Source of the DNA: Putridiphycobacter sp045107045 | GTDB taxonomy: Bacteria; Bacteroidota; Bacteroidia; Flavobacteriales_D; Crocinitomicaceae | Reading direction: 5' to 3' | Length of the DNA stretch: 48,081 nt | NCBI GenBank assembly: GCA_045107045.1 | Contig: JBGCFR010000059.1 | Span: 1 to 48,081 of the forward strand | In this document: piece by piece, positions 44,677 through 48,081 of the stretch | Numbering within the stretch: position 1 is the stretch's first letter | Layout: each line of letters starts with the position of its first letter | Program-made: the position numbers and the translations under genes | The notes under the pieces: generated by a model | Databases searched by the model: none | What the model was told of the DNA's origin: nothing | Seen by the model: the letters and a program-made list of their open reading frames with translations, nothing else

Positions 44677-44892
44677 TTGAAAGTAAAAAAAGTAGTATTA
44701 ATTTTAAGTGTTATTTCAATTTCTAGTTTAACATCATGTAGTAAGGATTATACTTGTGAATGTGACGGAAGTAAAGCGGGATTGGCCAATCAAACTTATA
44801 CCATAACCAGCTCGGATGAGTCAGAAGCAAAAGCAACTTATGATGGCTACGCCGACAATACAGGTGGGCTGGTAGTCTGTACTTTGAATTAA
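44677..44892 (+). CDS. Small lipoprotein (TTG start)
   Basis: The 71-residue product starts at a TTG, as no ATG is in frame, and reads MKVKKVVLILSVISISSLTSC: a signal peptide with lipobox and C21. The mature 50 residues contain three more Cys (YTCECDGSK ... VVCTLN) and Ser/Asp-rich parts; a disulfide-stabilised domain is likely. No family was recognised. It follows ccsBA after 32 nt and may be co-transcribed. Confidence 0.65.
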   Translation: MKVKKVVLILSVISISSLTSCSKDYTCECDGSKAGLANQTYTITSSDESEAKATYDGYADNTGGLVVCTLN

Positions 44893-44904
44893 AATTTTTA
44901 ATAG

Positions 44905-44971
44905 AACATCTTTTATCAATTTTGTTGAACGTGAAATTTATCAAAATTATTTGATAAGTTATAAAGATGTT
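44905..44971. repeat. Long imperfect inverted repeat upstream of the tRNA promoter
   Basis: Outer arms AACATCTTT (44905-44913) / AAAGATGTT (44963-44971), middle arms TTATCAA (44913-44919) / TTGATAA (44951-44957) and an alternative inner pair AATTTTG (44918-44924) / CAAAATT (44942-44948). The 67-nt hairpin has no U-run, so it is not a classical terminator. It lies between the lipoprotein gene and the tRNA promoter. Confidence 0.5.
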
Positions 44972-45020
44972 ACGTGCATAATTTATGCAGGATTAATTTG
45001 AAGTATTTTTTACTTTTTCA

Positions 45021-45050
45021 TTTGAAAGAATTAAAAAAAATATATATTTG
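45021..45050 (+). promoter_or_regulatory. Promoter of tRNA-Met
   Basis: TTTG (45021-45024), 18-nt spacer, TATATTTG (45043-45050) followed by C. It is the best match to the Bacteroidota consensus in the window and lies 16 nt upstream of the tRNA 5' end. Confidence 0.85.
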
Positions 45051-45066
45051 CACCCTCAATCAAAAA

Positions 45067-45143
45067 GGCGAGGTAGCTCAGTTGGTTAGAGCGCCGGATT
45101 CATAACCCGGAGGTCAGGAGTTCAAATCTCCTTTTCGCCACCA
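45067..45143 (+). tRNA. tRNA-Met (CAT anticodon)
   Basis: 77 nt including a coded CCA. Cloverleaf: acceptor GGCGAGG / TTTCGCC (two G-T pairs at the base), D-arm GCTCAGTTGGTTAGAGC, anticodon loop TTCATAA, and T-arm AGGAG TTCAAAT CTCCT. The anticodon is CAT. The body is that of elongator tRNA-Met rather than the initiator (no GGG/CCC anticodon stem); tRNA-Ile2, which also has a CAT gene anticodon, is not fully excluded. The top of the anticodon stem (31:39) is an A-C mismatch. Confidence 0.93.
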
Positions 45144-45173
45144 AAACCACTAACATATGTTAGTGGTTTTTTT
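45143..45173 (+). terminator. Terminator of tRNA-Met
   Basis: Perfect 12-bp stem AAAACCACTAAC (45143-45154) / GTTAGTGGTTTT (45159-45170) with loop ATAT, followed by T to 45173. Its first base is the A of the coded CCA end. Confidence 0.9.
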
Positions 45174-45499
45174 GTGCCATTTCCGAACGAAGTTTACTTC
45201 TGTGAGTATAGTGGTATAAACAAAAACAAGCATGACAGTGCTTGTGGTTTTGATGATTCGGTTCCCTTTATAGATTCACATCAGTAAATATCCTTTTCGG
45301 TCAAATACCAAATCATAATTAATATTAACTGTACATTTATACGTATAAAACCACGGATAATTTTGGTTTTGCAATAGGTACTTTGTAATTTGATAGAATT
45401 CAGCAATGCACTGATAAACATTAGTTGTTATGAGAAATTCCGAACAAGTGACGAAAAGGCCATTGATAGTAGCCAAGAATCCACTAGATTTACTATATT
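45174..45499. other. Gene-poor spacer after tRNA-Met, possibly decayed
   Basis: No convincing gene. On the + strand a short frame right after the tRNA terminator reads PFPNEVYFCEYSG and soon stops; on the minus strand a 66-codon frame (45276-45476) has no family look. Two small perfect hairpins are visible, GAAGT-TT-ACTTC (45193-45204) and CAAGC ... GCTTG (45229-45246). It may hold the remains of an older gene. Confidence 0.35.
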
Positions 45500-45570
45500 T
45501 AGCTCACAACCAGTAAAACACCATAAGGTGAATAAAGTTACATATGTGATTATACCCGGTTGTTAGCTAC
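45500..45570 (+). repeat. attC-like hairpin site A (upstream of the LRR-like gene)
   Basis: Arms TAGCTCACAACC (45500-45511) and GGTTGTTAGCTA (45558-45569) pair over 11 of 12 positions across a 46-nt spacer that contains a CACC-ATAA-GGTG hairpin and the palindrome ACATATGT. The last 11 bases, TTGTTAGCTAC (45560-45570), are the exact reverse complement of GTAGCTAACAA (47117-47127) on the far side of the LRR-like gene. This layout resembles a folded integron attC site, but the core does not match GTTRRRY exactly. Confidence 0.4.
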
Positions 45571-45684
45571 AATAAAGGACATTTTGGACAAAGGGTTTTT
45601 AACAGTAAAATTGAATCAGAGATATAATAAATGATTTCCTTTAGGAATCATAAAACTGGAAGACATATAATGCCCTTAAATAAT

Positions 45685-47070
45685 ATGAACAACATATTAA
45701 AAATATTGATTCTGTTCACATGTTTTGTTATACACAACAAAGCAAATGGTCAGTATATGCAGCGAGCAGTAACGCTGATGCAAGCTTATTCTTACCAAAA
45801 AATTGATGCATTAAGTAGTTCTAAATTAAGAACGTTAAATATTCAATTAAACAGAGAAACAATAGATTTTTTGAGCATTCATCAAAACTATAGTATATCT
45901 GACTTTAAGAATTTAAAGCAGTTAAAGGTGGAGGGGTTACAAGGAAACGCCTTAATAGACGACTACCCTGTTGATTTTATTAATAATTTAAATAAAGAAG
46001 ACACTAAGATTTTCCAAAATTGGTTAAATGAAATTAGTGAATTGGATTCCCTTACTAAGTTATCCATACCTTCCTTTTTTAAAATTGAAAAAATTAAAAA
46101 CTTAAACAGTTTGTATATAGCCAACTATAAACATGTAGACTCCTCTATATATAGCAATTTGAAAAATGTCAAACAACTTAACATTCTCAGTTCAACACTT
46201 AAAAACAGTTCTATTGATTTTGATTTTAGCAATTTTAAAAAATTAGAAACCTTATCTTTATCATTGTATTCTAAGAGTATTAAAAACTATAATTTACCTG
46301 ATTTAAGGCAAAACCCCAATTTGAAAGGAGTAGCTATCTACACTTCAAAGACCGATAGTATTATTATAAGAGGCTTGCTTTATGGAAAAAGTTTCCAGAT
46401 TCATGCTAATGATAAATTAAAATATATTTCACTTTCAGAGGTATTAGCAGTTGATAGTCTAGTCCATTTTCAGATTTCTGGCAGTTCAATTGAGCAATAT
46501 GATTTTACTGGTTTGAATACCAATTCTAAAAATTTAAAATTTAGATTTCGTATTTATACTACTAAAAGTTTTGATTTTGCTAAACTTCCTCAAAATACGG
46601 AATACGAACTAATATACATTGATTGTAGTTCATTAACCGAAGTCTTATTTCCCAGTGCTCAAATTAAGGTAAGTACTTTATCACTTAGATCTGACAATTT
46701 GGATACCTTAAAACCTGGTATTTATAATCTTGAAGGTCTTAAGAAAGTAATATTTTATACCCCGAAATTAAGCTCATTAGCGAATGATTTATTCAAACTC
46801 AAGGAACTTGAAAGTCTCACTATACATAACAGCAATTTTAATAGGATACCTAAAGGGCTTGAAAATATGCCCACTTGTATTACCTTAGATATGAGTATAG
46901 CTAATGTTTATCGGTCTGATTTAAAAAGGTTAGGTAAATTAAAAACAGTAAAAAAAGTCACTATTTATGAGTCAAGATTAAATTTCAAAAATGGTAGAAA
47001 AGAAAAGAAGTTTAAAGAGGCAGTTTTGAAACGGTATTTGCCAAATACTACAATCAAAATTTATAAATAA
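45685..47070 (+). CDS. Secreted leucine-rich-repeat-like protein
   Basis: From the ATG at 45685 the product has 461 residues and a good signal peptide (MNNILKILILFTCFVIHNKANGQ); frames also open at 45631 and 45670, but these add a polar prefix before the signal. The mature protein shows irregular leucine-rich repeats of about 20-25 residues (e.g. FKNLKQLKVEGL, LDSLTKLSIPSF, FKKLETLSLSLY, LEGLKKVIFYTP, LKELESLTIHNSNFNRIPKGLENM), the last one the most canonical. A basic tail (KNGRKEKKFKEA) closes it. No catalytic domain or T9SS tail is seen, so it is a likely periplasmic or surface binding protein. It is flanked by the two attC-like sites A and B. Confidence 0.8.
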   Translation: MNNILKILILFTCFVIHNKANGQYMQRAVTLMQAYSYQKIDALSSSKLRTLNIQLNRETIDFLSIHQNYSISDFKNLKQLKVEGLQGNALIDDYPVDFINNLNKEDTKIFQNWLNEISELDSLTKLSIPSFFKIEKIKNLNSLYIANYKHVDSSIYSNLKNVKQLNILSSTLKNSSIDFDFSNFKKLETLSLSLYSKSIKNYNLPDLRQNPNLKGVAIYTSKTDSIIIRGLLYGKSFQIHANDKLKYISLSEVLAVDSLVHFQISGSSIEQYDFTGLNTNSKNLKFRFRIYTTKSFDFAKLPQNTEYELIYIDCSSLTEVLFPSAQIKVSTLSLRSDNLDTLKPGIYNLEGLKKVIFYTPKLSSLANDLFKLKELESLTIHNSNFNRIPKGLENMPTCITLDMSIANVYRSDLKRLGKLKTVKKVTIYESRLNFKNGRKEKKFKEAVLKRYLPNTTIKIYK

Positions 47071-47116
47071 TCGAAACTGTACGCCGTAAAGAGGTAACAA
47101 TTTGATGATGAAAAAA

Positions 47117-47190
47117 GTAGCTAACAAAATGCAAATTTCATGGCTGTTTCGTACCTTACAGCAACGTAAATTTGCACAACCGTTGTAAGT
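47117..47190 (+). repeat. attC-like hairpin site B (downstream of the LRR-like gene)
   Basis: Nested arms: CTAACAA (47121-47127) / TTGTAAG (47183-47189, one mismatch), TGCAAATTT (47130-47138) / AAATTTGCA (47168-47176, perfect) and GCTGT (47143-47147) / ACAGC (47158-47162, perfect), around a 10-nt loop. The outer pair has an R''/R'-like and the inner pair an L''/L'-like position. Its left end GTAGCTAACAA is the exact complement of the right end of site A. The right arm also contains TAAATTTG (47167-47174), a -7-like box 27 nt before the Crp/Fnr gene. Confidence 0.45.
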
Positions 47191-47201
47191 CATAGAACAA
47201 A

Positions 47202-47801
47202 ATGGAAATAGAAGAAGAAAAATACATTTTGGAACTGAGAAAAACCTTTAACCGCTATTCTGGCATATCAGAAGAAACTTGGTTTCGAATTCTATCTATC
47301 ATAAGTTTCAAATCAGTAAAAAAGGGTGAAATAATCTTAAAAACTGGTCAGGTAGCGAAAAACGTGCATTTTATTTGTAAAGGAGTTGTTCGAACATTCT
47401 TTTCTGATGACAAAGGAAATATTTACAGTAAGAATATCTTTCTTGAAAATAGTTTTCCTGCTTCCAAAGTTTCACTTCTTCTAAATACTCCATCAAACTT
47501 CTCCATTGAAGCCTTAGAAGATTCCATTTTAATAGGTTTTAATTTTAAAGCATATAAGAAATTGATTAATGAACATGAAGATTTAAAGAATTTCTACATT
47601 TCTTATATAGAGCAAAGTTGGATTATAGAAAAGGAGCAAAAGGAAGTGTCTTTAGTAATGGAAAATGCAAGTGAAAGATATTTAAAACTGCTCAAAAAAC
47701 ATCCTACTATAGAGAAACGTATTGCTCAACACCATATAGCATCTCACCTTGGAATAACACCAACACAATTAAGTAGAATTAGAAAAACATTAAAAAAATA
47801 G
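47202..47801 (+). CDS. Crp/Fnr-family transcriptional regulator
   Basis: The 199-residue protein has an N-terminal cyclic-nucleotide-binding-like beta-roll (about residues 25-120: SVKKGEIILKTGQVAKNVHFICKG, a GVVRTFF strand and later ALEDSILIGF) and a C-terminal helix-turn-helix (about 155-199: ERYLKLLKKHPTIEKRI, HHIASHLGITPTQLSRIRKTL). It lacks the Cys of FNR. The ligand is unknown; many Bacteroidota members bind none. It may control the transporter gene that starts 53 nt downstream, a pairing I recall as common. Its start is just after attC-like site B. Confidence 0.9.
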   Translation: MEIEEEKYILELRKTFNRYSGISEETWFRILSIISFKSVKKGEIILKTGQVAKNVHFICKGVVRTFFSDDKGNIYSKNIFLENSFPASKVSLLLNTPSNFSIEALEDSILIGFNFKAYKKLINEHEDLKNFYISYIEQSWIIEKEQKEVSLVMENASERYLKLLKKHPTIEKRIAQHHIASHLGITPTQLSRIRKTLKK

Positions 47802-47854
47802 CTAAATCAACATATGTAAATGCAATTGAGTTTTAAATAACTGAATTTTGCACA

Positions 47855-48081
47855 ATGAATCAATTTACATTATCCGTTTTAGCATTTATTGGAGGTGCTT
47901 TCTTAGCTATCCAAGGTGGTTTAAATGCCCATTTAGGAGTATTACTAAAAAACCCACTATTAGCGTCAGTAATAGCTTTTTTGAGTAGTAGTGTTTTTGC
48001 AGTTGCAATTGTACTTACTAGCGTAAAAGCATTTCCTACAATTAATCAATTAAAAGTGATACCTATTTATTTATGGTTTAC
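47855..48081 (+). CDS. DMT-superfamily transporter, N-terminal part (runs off right edge)
   Basis: From an ATG at 47855 the frame is open to the window end (75 codons): MNQFTLSVLAFIGGAFLAIQGGLNAHLG, then hydrophobic helix LLASVIAFLSSSVFAVAIVLTS. The first two helices with the GGLNAHLG turn are those of the DUF606/YdcZ type of drug/metabolite transporters, small inner-membrane carriers. The rest lies outside the window. It follows the Crp/Fnr gene on the same strand with a 53-nt gap; co-transcription is likely. Confidence 0.75.
   Translation, partial: MNQFTLSVLAFIGGAFLAIQGGLNAHLGVLLKNPLLASVIAFLSSSVFAVAIVLTSVKAFPTINQLKVIPIYLWF

Noticed and set aside
45276..45476. 66-codon minus-strand ORF between the tRNA and the LRR-like gene
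   Set aside because: No family features and no ribosome-binding site or promoter; Cys- and Tyr-rich composition typical of non-coding frames. Kept only as part of the spacer entry.
47802..47854. A third attC-like site after the Crp/Fnr gene
   Set aside because: The gap lacks a complement of the site B right end (CTTACAA), so a second cassette is not supported.
1..48081. CRISPR arrays, insertion sequences, rRNA operons, prophage
   Set aside because: No direct-repeat array, transposase, integrase of phage type or rRNA segment was seen. XerD is the only recombinase, and it is the housekeeping type.

Overview
The window comes from a Bacteroidota genome, most likely order Flavobacteriales. It is AT-rich and rich in Bacteroidota hallmarks: seven secreted proteins carry type IX secretion (T9SS) C-terminal sorting domains (six type A, one gliding-motility type B), there are one-piece SecDF and CcsB/CcsA proteins, an hpt-adk gene fusion, a BlaI/BlaR1-TonB pair, ribosomal protein S1 with a long charged N-terminal extension, and promoters with the Bacteroidota -33/-7 pattern (TTTG, about 18-20 nt, TAnnTTTG). 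The genus cannot be told from sequence reading alone.

Layout. 1-5.5 kb: 5' part of clpB, a secreted EF-hand protein, hpt-adk fusion, obgE, a one-TM DUF6090-like protein and a repeat-bearing T9SS-tailed protein without a signal peptide. 5.7-13.9 kb: YCII-like protein, secreted S9 peptidase, GNAT, a frameshifted beta-barrel relic, two methyl/outer-membrane genes, lspA, then a zinc-ribbon coiled-coil gene and a NIF3-like gene as an operon. 13.9-21.9 kb: uvrA, a giant PKD-repeat adhesin-like protein converging on uvrA with overlapping 3' ends, and rpsA with a textbook promoter and terminator. 22.3-29.7 kb: a beta-propeller T9SS protein, an unknown secreted protein, blaI-blaR1 behind a multi-site palindromic operator, a class III aminotransferase and a methyltransferase. 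29.7-34.9 kb: a gap-free five-gene operon (GEVED/PPC protein, three Kelch paralogues, DUF4907 lipoprotein). 34.9-44.9 kb: xerD and aroQ with overlapping divergent starts, lipoproteins, caxA-like antiporter, tatA, secDF and a ccsBA fusion. 45-48 kb: elongator tRNA-Met, a gene-poor stretch, a leucine-rich-repeat-like secreted protein, a Crp/Fnr regulator and the start of a DMT-family transporter.

How it fits together. Much of the window is cell-envelope traffic: SecDF, TatA, LspA and CcsBA handle export and maturation, while the T9SS-tailed proteins, lipoproteins and beta-barrels are their cargo. The housekeeping genes (uvrA, rpsA, obgE, hpt-adk, aroQ, xerD) are intact.

The most interesting places are (i) the LRR-like gene near the right end: it is bracketed by two hairpin-forming intergenic sites whose proximal ends are an exact 11-bp inverted match, the arrangement expected of an integron-type gene cassette; (ii) the T9SS Kelch/GEVED/DUF4907 operon; (iii) the BlaI-type operator made of two perfect 14-bp palindromes plus a degenerate third; and (iv) a T9SS-tailed repeat protein that appears to lack any export signal. 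None of these could be tested by database search here.
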